Origin: Plutella xylostella
Lineage: Eukaryota > Arthropoda > Insecta > Lepidoptera > Plutellidae
NCBI RefSeq assembly: GCF_932276165.1
Contig: NC_063984.1
Coordinates: 1,991,501 to 2,055,500 of the forward strand
Reading direction: 5' to 3'
Length of the DNA stretch: 64,000 bases
Shown here piece after piece: positions 1-10,867 of the stretch (positions are counted from its first letter, which is position 1; the number at the start of each line of letters is the position of its first letter). The translations under genes were made by a program, and so were the position numbers. Under the pieces are notes generated by a model. It ran no database searches and was not told the DNA's origin. It saw nothing but the letters and a program-made list of their open reading frames with translations.

Positions 1-490
1 AATTTACACATTGTAACAACAGGAAATTAGCCGCCACTTTACAATAAAAAATCATGAAGTTTCACAAATTTTACTCCGAAGCCTCAACCCGCGGGCACTT
101 CCCAGGCCGGCCTCAAGTAATTGGCCCTACTTTTTCTTCGTCGTTCTCTACAGCGGCAGTTAGTCAATTTTCCACGCGATAACCCCCGAATTCGTTTCTA
201 ATTTAAACTTTCCCAGTCGGTTAAACGGACCATTAGGCCACCTCTCGAATATTGCACTACTGCAAAACTCTTTGCCTGTTCTAGCTGGGACTTCCTAGCA
301 CATTCTCTTGATTGTTATTCTTTAACTTCAACTGGTAATTTGGCTAAGTTATCATAAGATTTCGTTGGCTACTTCTTTAGGTATTAAAATAAACAGACTT
401 TGAAGTTACAAAACCAATTTTAATCAACAACCAGAGCCTTAAACTAGAATTGTTCACTCACATTTGAAACCATTTTACAGAACAAACCAT
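1..490. other. 3' flank of the RS-domain gene, no gene seen
   Basis: No convincing coding sequence. A possible minus-strand poly(A) signal ATTAAA (419-424 read on the minus strand) lies about 70 bp beyond the stop codon of the candidate gene that ends at 491. Confidence 0.4.
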
Positions 491-2299
491 TTAAACAGCC
501 TGAATAAAACCGAGTTTCTTATAAAATATAAGTTCCCATCGCTTCAGCTTCGCGACCGGGGCGCTGGCGTCGACATTTTTGCCTCTTTTGCGGTCTCTAA
601 AGAAGTCCCCATCAAGTTTGACTCTCTGGTCTGTGTTTGACGCTGCTGTGGTCAACCCTGGGCTAGAGTTGGCGGTACTGGTAGGTTTCGGTCGCGGGTA
701 GAACAGCCAATGCTTGGACCCTAAACCGTCGCTTTTGAGGATCTGTGTGATTCTGTCTTGATGCTTTTTCGTTGCCAGGTATTTCGTCGTGTTCTTTTTT
801 GCGCCGCTTGCTGTAAACAGTGGGAATTGTTTATAATGGAATTTAGTAAATTTTAGATATATATACATTCAAATTCACGATCATTATTATAGATAAGACA
901 TCTGAGGGCTGGAATATAAACTTAAAAAACTCACGTGTTAAATAAAGAACACGGAACGAGTCCAAAAAAGTGAGTTCTCTCGTAGGGTAGAAGTTGTTCT
1001 TTGAGGCCGAAGAATGCTCTGCATTTTTGGACCTGGATCTCGACCTCGACCGGGTCCTAGATCTAGTTGTCGATCGAGTTCGGCTTCTCGTACGAGATCG
1101 TCCTTTCGATCGTGATCGAGTTTCGGATCGGGACCGAAGTCTGGACTTGCGTGATATGTCGCTGGTGTCGCTCCTGGTTCGTCGGTGCTCGCGGTATTTA
1201 CGAGGGTAGTTGTATCTGTAGGGTACATAATTATAATAATTATTTGCTTAAAAAGAAGCAAGAATGGGTGCCTGAAAGTACCTATGTATAGAATATACGT
1301 CTGATGTAGCCTGGGTCAATGTTTTTATCACGATTACAAACGTTAGTCCTAGCTCTAGACTTTGATATTATACTAAGAAGCTAAGCTTATTTGTTTATTT
1401 TTGCGAACGTATGAGTACTTACATAATTGATAGGCATTTTGGTTCCCTAACACTGCAGAAGCCAATTTGTCTATAATCGTTTGCAATAGAATCCAACAAT
1501 CATGTAAACAAACCAAATTTTCACGATTACTCCGTAATCACATACATTTGACGATCAATTATGAACATAGTCTGATTTCAACGAACGCACCATTGTTTTC
1601 GCATTATCTTCATCACGATTTAACTTGTATTTATAAGTTAAATTTGTTAAAACATTTGCAACGTAAAAATTTCGAAGTATTTGACAAGCTGTCATCTTAG
1701 TTTTTTACTCATCGAACTCTATAAGTCATTGAAAAGTTAGTGTTGTTCGTAATCTGAAGTTATCTTATATTTTTAATTTAATAAATTATTTTAATTTAAT
1801 ATTATTTGAATACAATTATAATTTTTTTCAAGAGCTTAATATAATTAACCAAAACGAAAAAAGGAAGAGGAAGAAATGAAAAAGCTCGACGGCATTTTAG
1901 ACACGGCAAGCGATGACACTTCTGATAGTGATGATGACGAAGACAAAGATTTAAATTTGTTTTAATAAACACTTTTTTAATATTATTATACCTATAATCA
2001 GTTTTATTTTATAGTCTATGGCTTATATACTTAATCTAATAAGAATACTATGACATCACTATGGGCATAAACAATACGCTGTCAATGTCAGTCCGCCATA
2101 TTTGTTTACATGATTGTTGGATTCTATTGCAAACGACTATAGCTTACACTTTGTGGTCTCGTAAGAAGAAGCCTTACCTATCATCCGAGAGGTCAGTGCT
2201 CACTGGAGGGTAATACAGCCCATCTCCATGATCTGGGTATACCACGTCAGGGGGCACCGGTCCATATGGACCACCATACGGATATCCATAGGAATCCAT
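491..2299 (-). CDS. Candidate three-exon gene for an RS-domain (Arg/Ser-rich) protein
   Basis: Predicted exons on the minus strand are 2299-2178, 1215-935 and 810-491. Junctions fit consensus: donor ATAG/GTAAGG at 2178, acceptor CCCTACAG at 1216, donor AACAC/GTGAGT at 935, acceptor GTTTACAG at 811. The phases agree and give 723 nt, that is 240 aa plus stop. The first 40 residues are Tyr/Pro/Gly-rich (MDSYGYPYGG). Exon 2 carries many RS/RT dipeptides (such as RSRTRSRTRSTTRSRTRSRS), the hallmark of pre-mRNA splicing-associated proteins. Exon 3 is basic and has no domain I recognise. There is no RRM or zinc finger, so this is not a canonical SR splicing factor; a nuclear RNA-processing role is inference from the RS domain alone. 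The start ATG sits in a CACATGG context. A 670-bp TIR element occupies most of intron 1. Further exons outside these cannot be excluded. Confidence 0.5.
1472..2141 (+). mobile_element. 670-bp TIR DNA element with transposase-tail remnant, copy 1
   Basis: Inverted ends of about 40 bp (TATAATCGTTTGCAATAGAA at the left, its complement ending CGACTATA at the right) bound the element. It lies inside intron 1 of the RS gene. Around 1855-1965 an open stretch encodes a possible nuclear localisation motif (PKRKK), Glu-rich residues and an Asp/Ser-rich tail ending DKDLNLF and a stop, followed by AATAAA. This looks like the C-terminal exon of a lost transposase. A second copy is at 43145-44441 on the opposite strand. 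I cannot assign a superfamily. Confidence 0.75.
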
Positions 2300-4015
2300 G
2301 TGTATAAACTTGAAATTGAAATAAATAAAATGTTTTATATCGTTTCCTCTACTGACAATTTTAGTTTTCTTTTCCAGATTAATTTGACATTTTATTGACT
2401 TCATAGCTATTGACAAAGCTGTATTTTTGGTTTGCCTCAGAATAAAGCTTCTTAGTTATTCTGAACTCTAACAAAATTGGAAAAAGGAAATGAAGTAAAC
2501 GCTTGGAATAAAAAATACAAGGCCACTTCAAATTCAGTGATTCAAAGTTCCACTGATTAATTTACCGAATCGAAAGAAAGAACAATTAACTTCAGAGACA
2601 AATTAGGAATCGATGCCGTTTGCTTAATGGTTCCCGCCATTACTGCTTAAAGTGGATTTTTTAAAAGTTCCCCTCCAAAAAACATTTTTAAGCAGTTCTT
2701 TTGCGAAATAAGCTACGAGCAAGTTTCAATGCGGTCGGAACTTTATGGACTTCCATTTGTTAATTTCAAAGTTTTATTTAACTCAGTTCCATTTCTGTCC
2801 GAGTCTCAGGATGAGTTATAAGTGCAACACGTATAAAATAACATGATTTATCCCGCCTAATCGCTGTTTACTTTATTGTAAAGCAATTACAACATGAAAG
2901 TAACTAAACTCCTGACTACATCGCACAGTTACTTAACAAACCGCATTGCAAATAAATTTCCCTACCATCAATAATCACGAACAGTTTGCCGCAACTATTT
3001 CTTAGGACTTGCGTCCAGGGGGCGCCCCACGCCCCCACCCTCTGCGACATTGCCATAAATAACCGTTAGACAGACCCCAACAAGAACTTAACGGCAAATT
3101 AAACTACAATTTGGTGCCACGGGGTGAATTTACTTGAACGCAATATGCTTCCGTCTTCAGTAACTTGGGCTTCGGTTACGCAACTCATATATTTTAGGCT
3201 GGAGATTTTGTATTTTATAACTAGTTATAAGAAAGTGACAGTTAGAGTAGGATAATCATTTTTTGTTTTGTTTAGATTCGATCTAAGCTATGTCTGTTAC
3301 TAGTGTGGATAGCAATAGTAACTTAATCTATGTTTAACACTTATAAAATTAAGTTTTTGTTATTATAATCTGAGGAAACACTCACGACATTTCGGGCCAC
3401 CCCACACTAGTACCAATTGTCGGGCCCTATCCGCAAAATCATAGTGCTGCAACATTGTCCAGAGCCGGCTAGCTATTTCAATTTACGGATAGCGCAACGA
3501 TAAAATTGGCACGTGATCGCGAGAGACAAATAAGTGGGCAATAGTCGGCTTAGTGAGGGCAAGTGTGCTGAGTGTTTGTCATTTTATCCCCGCTAGGTGG
3601 TGCTAGGTGTATTATAGTGGGATTTGTGCGTGTGTCCCGAGTTATTGGGCAGATTTGGGCCGGAAATAAATGGAAATATTGTTTATAGCCATTTGTCTTG
3701 TAGGTAATAAGGATAAAGGATTTAGTTTATACGAAAGTGATGAGTTTGTGTAAGCGATCGTGTTGGTGTAGGTTGCTGAAAGGATAATTTTGATAAAAAT
3801 ATAGCGGTACTCATAACAAATGATACGTGATAAGTCTCAATTGAGTTAAATTTGATGAAATCTGATATGTAGAATTTCCGACCAAATTTAATGTTTTTGC
3901 CGAAACTTAAGCTATTAACTACATTTTGCTCAACACGAGTCGTGTTTCGCGACATGAGATGCAATAAAAGCACCCTTGACATATCCATTACTTACAAAGG
4001 GCTTCTTCAAGACTA
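2300..4015. other. Intergenic, nothing recognised
   Basis: AT-rich sequence with short GC-rich islands near 3010-3050 and 3400-3480. Open frames here are short and have no coding character. The upstream region of the RS gene (2300-2500) may hold its promoter, but I see no clear core element. Confidence 0.4.
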
Positions 4016-4164
4016 ACCCCCTTATTCATAGAGAAGTTACGGAACGTTTTAACTAATAAACTGTTTTGTCCCTCTCCGACAAAGAACAATCTGTTCTTTG
4101 ACAGAGAGGGACAAAACAGTTTATTAGTTAAAACGTCTTGTAACTTTTCTATGAATAAGGGGGT
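4016..4164. mobile_element. Near-perfect hairpin MITE
   Basis: The sequence is an almost complete palindrome of about 149 bp. ACCCCCTTATTCATAGA at the left is mirrored by CTATGAATAAGGGGGT at the right, and the inner arms pair around a loop near 4090. There is no coding capacity. TA-rich flanks fit TIR elements that target TA or TAA. Confidence 0.8.
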
Positions 4165-6533
4165 AAAACTGCATTTCTCTTTTATTTCATTTCGACCTGA
4201 CAGAACCGCAGATTATTATAATAAAGACACAAATTCCACACAACTTATTCAGCATCTAAAATTGCCTATAAACTTTTCGGTAGTCTGTGACAAGTTGTAA
4301 ATGATCCGGGTGCGAAATTTGGCAGATGTTGTTAACGCAATTTAGATAATCGTTATAGCAAATAAATAGCGGTCGAAAACCAATTAGGGCTCGACTACTG
4401 GGGTCGAGTGAGAAGTGGCAATAGCTTCCAGCCTACGAGTTCTGTGGGAAAATGAATTTTGGACAGCATCTGTTGTCAAATGTCCTTTATTTATTTGTTG
4501 TCAAATCAAAAGTACCTAAGTGGAAGAACTCTCTACCATCCAACGGTTGTCTGGTAAGGATATTGCTGTAACCAATAAGGTCGTGTTCTTGTAATTACTG
4601 TTTTATTGAATAAGTGCAAATTAAGTTTATACAGTCATATTGTATATATTTATTGATTTTTAAGTATATTCATATACCAAAAGGAAATATTTTCAATAAT
4701 TATTATTAATTTATCTGTGTATTATGTTAATTATGTAGCTATAAAACTATAACACATTACGTACAATACGTAAAGTTAAAAAAAAAATATGAATATGTAT
4801 AGTTATTTTTATGACAAAAAACGAAGTCGGTCTATTTTGCAGTTTACTAACTAAACTTTCAAAAAAATACCGACAAACATTAGAAACAAAACTAAATTCC
4901 TTCACAGATTGGAAAAATTTTTGCGACACTTTGTGTAAACACAAGCGAACAATATTTAATTCAATCCCAAATGTTCAATTAGGGCGGCTCCAGACTCGCG
5001 ATTTTCATAAATTTCTTAATAAAGAAAAGTGTTATCGGCACCGCAAGGACAATCGACTTTAACAAGCTCTGTTAAAAACGGCAACTTTTGGGTGCTAAAG
5101 TTTTTTTTTCTTGAGCGATTTATTAAGGGGGCGATAAACGCGAGCCGCGTTAAAATAAATTGATTTTATTCAAATTTCTATTAAAGCGAAGCAGTCGCTG
5201 TTTCTTGAGATTGCTATGGGCCGAGTATGTGGCATGGAGCTGCGAAAAATATGGATATGAGTTAGAGTAGTTTGTAATGTCAATAAAGAGCCATATTAAC
5301 CATTTTATATACTTATTTAATTATTTATATCGATGACGTTTTGATTACGGCACAAGTCATTAAGAAAAATTAAAACGCTGTAAGCATACATAGAACAACG
5401 AGGACTCGGGTGTACCCTCGCAAAGTACACTCACTAGTGTAAAATCATATTGACCACTATCAATGACACAACGTTTTGGTGGCGTAAATTTCATGCTACT
5501 TCAGTAGGTACGTCTAGTATAGGTTTGATAGATTGTCGAAAACTATGAAAGTTTCAGTTTTCTCGCATAAAAACTGGCGCCTCTAGCGGAAACTATCATG
5601 AAACTTTTGACAGAAAATATATGCAGGTGACAGATGAAAACCAAAACTTTTTTCGTTTACTTAAATTGCAAAAGCCGTACGGCCCAGGTGAAATAGCATT
5701 TTAAAGGGCTTATACCTCATCCATAGTTTCTACCCCGATGCGCTGGGAACCTTGTAATTGAAAAGTTTGCGAGCGGAGAGATGTAAAGTGATTTATAAGA
5801 CAGACGGACTGTCACGGCGACCTTTTTTATTTCACTCAAATCTTGTTACAACAACAGAGCCCGACTCTGAAAATGTATTACTGAACAATGATAAGTTACT
5901 TAGTAGTAACTGTGGCATTTTCATCAATCTATTTCAAGAAAAATGCCTTAGAATCTTCTGAAATTAATTAATATACACTATTTAATTTTTATTTTTTACT
6001 CAATGAAATCGGAGTTACGTTTATGGTACCTACATAGTTGGTTGAGATATCAAGCATAATTTTAATATAAAATAGGTACTTTAAAATAAAAAAACCTTAC
6101 TTTTATGTGCATAATTCCACTCCACCTTTTACCACCACTCTATCCAAACAAAGTGATAACCAAATTAACGAAACAATTTGTCATAAACAAGAAAATACAG
6201 CACCAAAATCTTTGCACATTCTTATTTAATTAAAGACATAGTGTTTTTCACAGCTTGTTGCGTCTCTCTGTAATGATTTATTGCCGACGCGGACCGTGTG
6301 GTTGGCGCTATCCATCATGGGACAGGGTGACCAGGCTGCCATAACGATGATAATCGTAATTTAGTAGGGCCCAACTCTGGAGGTACAGCTGGTTTGTGGG
6401 TGAAGGTGAAAATGTTATGGTTATGGTGAAAGAGTTTGTTATTAAGAACTATCACATGGATTCGTTGCTGTTTTTATTTGTAATATTGGATTTAAAAAAA
6501 TTAAATATAGGGCGAAGTCTCATTTTGAGATTT
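4165..6533. other. Intergenic with one possible LINE-tail fragment
   Basis: About 4543-4590 resembles 28785-28835 (both contain TCTGGT(A/G)AGGAT and AACCAATAAGG). I read this as remnants of a common retroposon 3' tail. An 83-codon open frame at 4811-5062 has no recognisable domain. Nothing else is identifiable. Confidence 0.3.
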
Positions 6534-6689
6534 AGTGCCAATTTGTGCATAGTAGGTTAGAGCATAACCAGGGATTATTGCTTGACTTTTGAAAAAGTCA
6601 TGTAGATGAAAAACTTAATATGGAGATGACGTATAATGGATCAACCTTTTCCTGGTTACGATCTAACCGACTATGGAGAAGTTATAGCT
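6534..6689. mobile_element. MITE of the TTAGTGCCAATTT family, degenerate copy
   Basis: The left end TTAGTGCCAATTTGTGCATA and the right end CCGACTATGGAGAAGTTATA are imperfect inverted repeats. They are related to cleaner copies at 19739-19898 and 34339-34484. The internal GATGACGTATAAT is shared with the 34-kb copy. Confidence 0.65.
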
Positions 6690-7122
6690 TAGAGTGACAG
6701 TTCACTTTAATGGAGTACTTATACTTGTCTTGTTTTACAGATTAATAGATTTTCTTACTATTTGTTCTTCGATTCCCGCGCGCCTACAACACCATGGCCA
6801 CACTACAAACACAGCTCTGCTAGCTAAATTAATATTAATTGCTATATTACTCAATGATGAATTGAACCTTAATTCTAGGCCAGCATTTGGACTCTAATTA
6901 ATGTGTGCAATTAATTTCAGTTCCTGACCAAAGCCTAAGGTACAGACTAACGTCTTAAATCTAGCTATTGTCTAGGACTATTGCTTAAGTACTTAGCTTA
7001 GAGTATGTTTATTATGCCGTAAGTTATATCGCTTATTATCAAGATTACACAATTTATCAATTGGGTAAATCCAACTTAGGTACCATTAACCAACGATTTT
7101 ATAAAATGATAGGTAAGTATAT
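6690..7122. other. Intergenic, nothing recognised
   Basis: AT-rich sequence with no repeat or coding signal that I can identify. Confidence 0.4.
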
Positions 7123-7509
7123 GAAGCGTCCGTAGTCGAGCGGGCCTCAGTGATCGTTACTGATCACGGAGGTTAAGCAACAACTGGCACGGTCAGCCAC
7201 TGGATGGGTGACCGATTTCAAATGGTTCTTTTCTGGACGCTTCCGTGCTTCGGATGGCACGCTAAGCCGTGGGTCCCGGTTGCTGCTTCGGCAGCAGTCG
7301 TTAAGCCTAGTCAGAGGCCTTCGGGCGGCTTGAATCTGACAGTCGGGTTGCCCACTTACCCGACAATTCTCTCAGCACAAGCTTGCTTGTGTTGGGGTCC
7401 ACCAACCCGCACTAGGCCAGCGTGGTGGACTAGGCCTAAACCCTTCTTTCATTGGAAGGAGACCCGTGCCCCAGCAGTGTGGACGTGATGGGTCGTGATG
7501 AGGATGAAG
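7123..7509 (+). mobile_element. 5S rRNA-derived SINE
   Basis: The head has the 5S rRNA internal promoter: GATCACGGAGGTTAAGCAAC (box A region) and then CTGGATGGGTGACCG (box C), at the spacing found in 5S genes. A unique body follows, and the 3' part (GGAGACCCGTGCCCCAGCAG, then a GATGA-rich tail) resembles lepidopteran LINE tails, as expected if a LINE mobilises it. It is not a functional 5S gene: the homology stops after box C and there is no T-run terminator there. The family definition (SINE3-like) is established; the LINE partner is inference. Confidence 0.8.
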
Positions 7510-7673
7510 TGTCAGTGCAAATGAAACATTTCGACAAAGAGCACCACACTGAGCTCTCAAATTGAATTAGGTAGTTTGGTTAGAAGGCTTTTTATGACTT
7601 TATTAATTAGTACAATGTTTGAACGGTCTGACAGTAAAAAAAATATGCAAATTAGTTTTGTGGTTTGTTTTTG

Positions 7674-7880
7674 AAATAAAGAAAAGAAAGAAAGAAACAT
7701 TTATTTGACACACTGAGACCGACAAATAAATACAGAAAAAGAAACAACAACAAAATAAAGACAATAATACATATTTTATATAGAACAAAAAAAACAAACA
7801 AAGGTTGCTGTCCAGAGTGTCAAAACGGCACCAGGTCAGCATATGCTGTGGACAGTAAGGCCACAGCGCTGGTTTTCAGC
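7674..7880 (-). mobile_element. Retroposon 3' end with (CTTT)n tail
   Basis: Read on the minus strand, a body containing GGTGCCGTTTTGACACTCTG is followed by an AT-rich part, CAAATAAATG and a CTTTC repeat tail. A second copy with the same order lies at 31648-31830. The structure matches the 3' end of a lepidopteran CR1/Zenon-like LINE or its SINE derivative; the family name is a guess. Confidence 0.55.
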
Positions 7881-8408
7881 TACCATCTTGTATAAGTCTT
7901 TTCATTATTTTTCTGCTTCTTAGCGTGGTGTTTACATTGGCTAGTCAGCTTAGTCCTAGTTTCTGATCGGTCAGGGTGCGCCCCACATGATTCAAGTAAA
8001 ATTTAACAAATATTCCATGTCACATTACACCCTATAATAACAAGCAACGCAATTTAAAAGAGTTTATGCGAAACCAGCGCAAATGACGACTTTCCCCTGT
8101 CAGGCACCCTTGTCAAAGTAACAACACAACATGTCGCGTTTGGGAGACAAATTCAAAACATTTCACTCCGGAGGTACTTACAAATGTATGTATTTATTTA
8201 CTTATATTAATTTTTCGGTGAACTTGACAAGGGACTACAGCAATTGTCCTGATTTTGGATCTTTAATGTAAGAAAAAAACTGTCTACATAACTACTGTAG
8301 GGTTACCACCACCGAACATTATTGACAAACCGTACGTAATTTGTATGGATCTGACAGATGTTTGACAGGCGAGCGACGCTGCTGATAGAATGCTAATGTC
8401 ATTGTATC
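7881..8408. other. Intergenic, nothing recognised
   Basis: No coding or repeat structure that I can identify. Confidence 0.35.
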
Positions 8409-8733
8409 AGTAGTGGTCATTGACAAAGGAATAAAGAGAGGACATGGCATATCCACGAAAAAAATGCGCCTACCTAAACTTTGGTTTCAATTAAAATGGC
8501 GGCTTTTTTCTTGAAAAATGTAAACAAACAAATGACAGCTGAAGTACCTTGTGTTTGGATGTCAATCAACATGGCGACCGGTCGCAATGTTGTAATTTTA
8601 GGCAAAGACAAAACTACTGTTGTCTTTTTTTACGTAGGATAACACCAATAAGTTAAAAAGAGACGACGATATATTTTTAAGTACCGATTTTTATGCCAGG
8701 TCCTCTCTTTATTCATTTGTCATTGGTAGTGGT
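8409..8733. mobile_element. TIR element of about 325 bp
   Basis: AGTGGTCATTGACAAAGGAA with the following AAAGAGAGGAC and GGCAT at the left is mirrored at the right by ATGCC, GTCCTCTCTTTAT and CATTTGTCATTGGTAGTGG. This gives inverted ends of about 38 bp around a unique centre without coding capacity. Confidence 0.6.
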
Positions 8734-8865
8734 ACGGTACCTGTCTGTCTACTACACCATTATTGCCACATGCTCAAAACATACCGTTAGTCTGAGTTTC
8801 CTCAAGCATCTAAAAGGGTGATATACCCCTACCATGTACTTCCTATCCCCCGTCTAGTCCCTAAC

Positions 8866-9155
8866 TGCCTCTTGCACTGGGACCGCCGTCAGGGCTTCGG
8901 TACTGGAGGGTTACTTTATACACACACACATTCACGCCTTGTACTAATGTACTCCCTTGCGGGGTAGGCAGAGGTGCATTGCTGCACCCACTTTTCGCCT
9001 GAGTGTATGTTAGTCCCAATGTAATAGGGGGCGGGCCTATTGCCATTTTACGGGCACATCCAAGACCCGAGAACAAATATGTGTGTGTGGGAATCGAACC
9101 CGGGACCTTCGGCTCAGTAGTCAGGGTCACTAACCACTACGCCATTCGGTCGTCC
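8866..9155 (-). mobile_element. tRNA-derived SINE
   Basis: On the minus strand the head reads GGCGTAGTGGTTAGTGACCC (box A-like) followed by CGGGTTCGATTCCCA (box B). The body ends near the GGACCGCCGTCAGGGC complement region. The head is related to the SINEs at 45413, 56885 and 57905. Confidence 0.7.
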
Positions 9156-9189
9156 AGGGTTTAATAAAATTAATTAAGCTTAATACTGA

Positions 9190-9290
9190 CGGAAAATTTA
9201 CGAACGAGAGCTGTCGAGCAATCGGCACGTATACAACGAGATAGAGCCGTGGCTCCGAACAGTTGTTCGTCGTATAGAGTGACCCCCCAG
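9190..9290 (+). repeat. Fragment of a GGAGGGTTACTCTATA-type MITE
   Basis: Shares GAGAGCTGTCG, GCACGT, CAACGAGATAG and TATAGAGTGACCC with the fuller copy at 19445-19602. The left TIR is missing. Confidence 0.5.
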
Positions 9291-9597
9291 ACCTCTAACA
9301 AGGGCACTGAGCACCATCGACGTGAAGACGATGGTAAGGGCGTATTCACCTTGCGATGTCATGGTTCCGTCGATACGGTAATTATGGGTATCTCAGAGGA
9401 ACACAGCCTAATTTGCAATATTAATAAAGCTTTTAGTCTTTCACCTGCATACATCATCTGTCACCTGCATACATATAATCTGTCAAAATTTCATTATAGT
9501 TATCTGCGCCAATTTGCATGCGAGAATCTGTATTTTTTGTAGTTCTACAAAATAAACGTTTTCTTAAAGTTCTTTTAACTTCATTCTGAAAAAACTA

Positions 9598-9917
9598 TCG
9601 TAGAGTCTATTCTATTCTCTGTGGGGGTGTAAGTACCTGCACCTGGCTCTCTCGAGTGGAACCTTTGTGCATATCCCCAAGGTCTAAACTGCCATCCTAA
9701 GCTTGGACCATTTCCCACCACGCTGGTCCACTGCGGGTTGGTGGGTTCAGATATCTAGATGTGCTAGATCTAGATATGCAGGTTTCCTCACGATGTTTTC
9801 CTTCACCGTAAAAGCGATGGTACTCGTATACATTGTACTTAAGTTAAAATAACTCATTCGAACCCGCATCTCCTGCGTGAGAAGCGGGCGCTTACCCGAC
9901 TGAGCTACCACCGCTCT
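9598..9917 (-). mobile_element. tRNA-derived SINE, second family
   Basis: Read on the minus strand it starts GAGCGGTGGTAGCTCAGTCG, a tRNA-like 5' half with box A, and then GCGGGTTCGAA (box B). The body carries AACATCGTGAGGAAACCTGC and GGTTCCACTCGAGAGAGCC. A shorter copy is at 58854-59076 and a fragment near 44505-44575. Confidence 0.75.
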
Positions 9918-10286
9918 AACCTATCGTAGAGTCTGCAATAACATTAAAATTATTCATGCCATTATTTTCTTACCAAAGAACCCTAAAATGAGAATCACTT
10001 AAAGAAAAACTCAGTGGGGGTATGTTACTTTTCATCGCGCACTCGAATCGACACCAGCTCGATACAATCGAGTATTCAAAGTGAGGTATCGATTCTATTG
10101 ACTCGGAGCGAAAATATTTTAGTGCTTTTTAAGTGGGAATGTTTCTTCAAAGTAGAGACTCTGGTTATTAGAAGTGCTTCTTGTGTATAAGTGGCTCGCA
10201 AAAATATAAATTTGTATTTGAAATTGTATTTGAAAGCTTCGTTTTATGTTTTATTAACCAATCACAGTTCTACAGTATCTTAAGAT
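9918..10286. other. Spacer before the minus-strand CR1 fragment
   Basis: AT-rich. A short imperfect inverted repeat with CGAATCGACACC and GGTATCGATTC lies near 10045-10105. No gene seen. Confidence 0.35.
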
Positions 10287-10867
10287 TATAGTTTAATAGT
10301 AAGTTTTCAAAGCTGTGTGCTGGTGTATTATTTTTTAGTAAGTCAATGTTGAAGTCACCGCATATGATCACCTTTTTGTCTGTATGTAGGCAATACGTGT
10401 CTAGAATATCATCAAGCGTTTTCAAGAATAGATCATATGCTTTAACAGAGTATTTTGTAGTTCTATATATGCAAATAATATTTATATTGTGCTCTATAAG
10501 TTCAATACCGCATAATTCAACACAATCTGGAACATTGAATGTATCAATGCATTTCAGTGGCCTACATTTATGAATGATTTTTACGAGTATACAAGTGCCA
10601 CCATGTCTAGTATCCCTTGAAGACATTGCAGCAAGCTTAAAGTTAGGAATAACAAGTTGATGAGTGTCCTCATCTAGCATATTGTGTTCAGTTATACAGA
10701 TAACATCTACTGTAGTTCCTTTTTGAGCTAATTCGTCTATATTTACTGATAATAAGTCCGATTTACTTATTAGACCATCGATATTTTGGTGTAGTACACA
10801 CATGCTATTATAAACGAAAAAAATCACATTTACTATTTTGTTTTTCAGTGGTATTGTCAAGGTCAAA
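10270..10867 (-). pseudogene. CR1-group ORF2 fragment: endonuclease N-terminal part
   Basis: Encodes the start of an apurinic-like endonuclease (exonuclease-endonuclease-phosphatase fold) that nicks target DNA for target-primed reverse transcription. Visible motifs are LHQNIDGL, CITEH (catalytic Glu), CIYRTTKYS and CGDFNID. The frame ends soon after NYNLKI, where the LINE sequence stops, so the SDH motif and the whole reverse transcriptase are missing. The frame is open through the ORF1 stop, in the +1 frame relative to ORF1. The first ATG (10801-10803, read on the minus strand) lies four nucleotides after the ORF1 stop, so translation by reinitiation is plausible. Without RT it cannot act alone. 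Confidence 0.8.

Noticed and set aside
994..1209. Plus-strand frame rich in Leu/Asp/Arg
   Set aside because: It is the antisense of the RS repeat exon; the minus strand has matching splice sites and phase.
7140..7215. 5S rRNA gene
   Set aside because: Only the internal promoter part matches; the ends of 5S rRNA and a terminator are missing.
9100..9155. Possible tRNA genes at the GGTTCGATTCCC sites (also 45470, 56940, 57850)
   Set aside because: Box A and B are present, but no complete cloverleaf is evident and SINE bodies follow; they are tRNA-derived SINEs.
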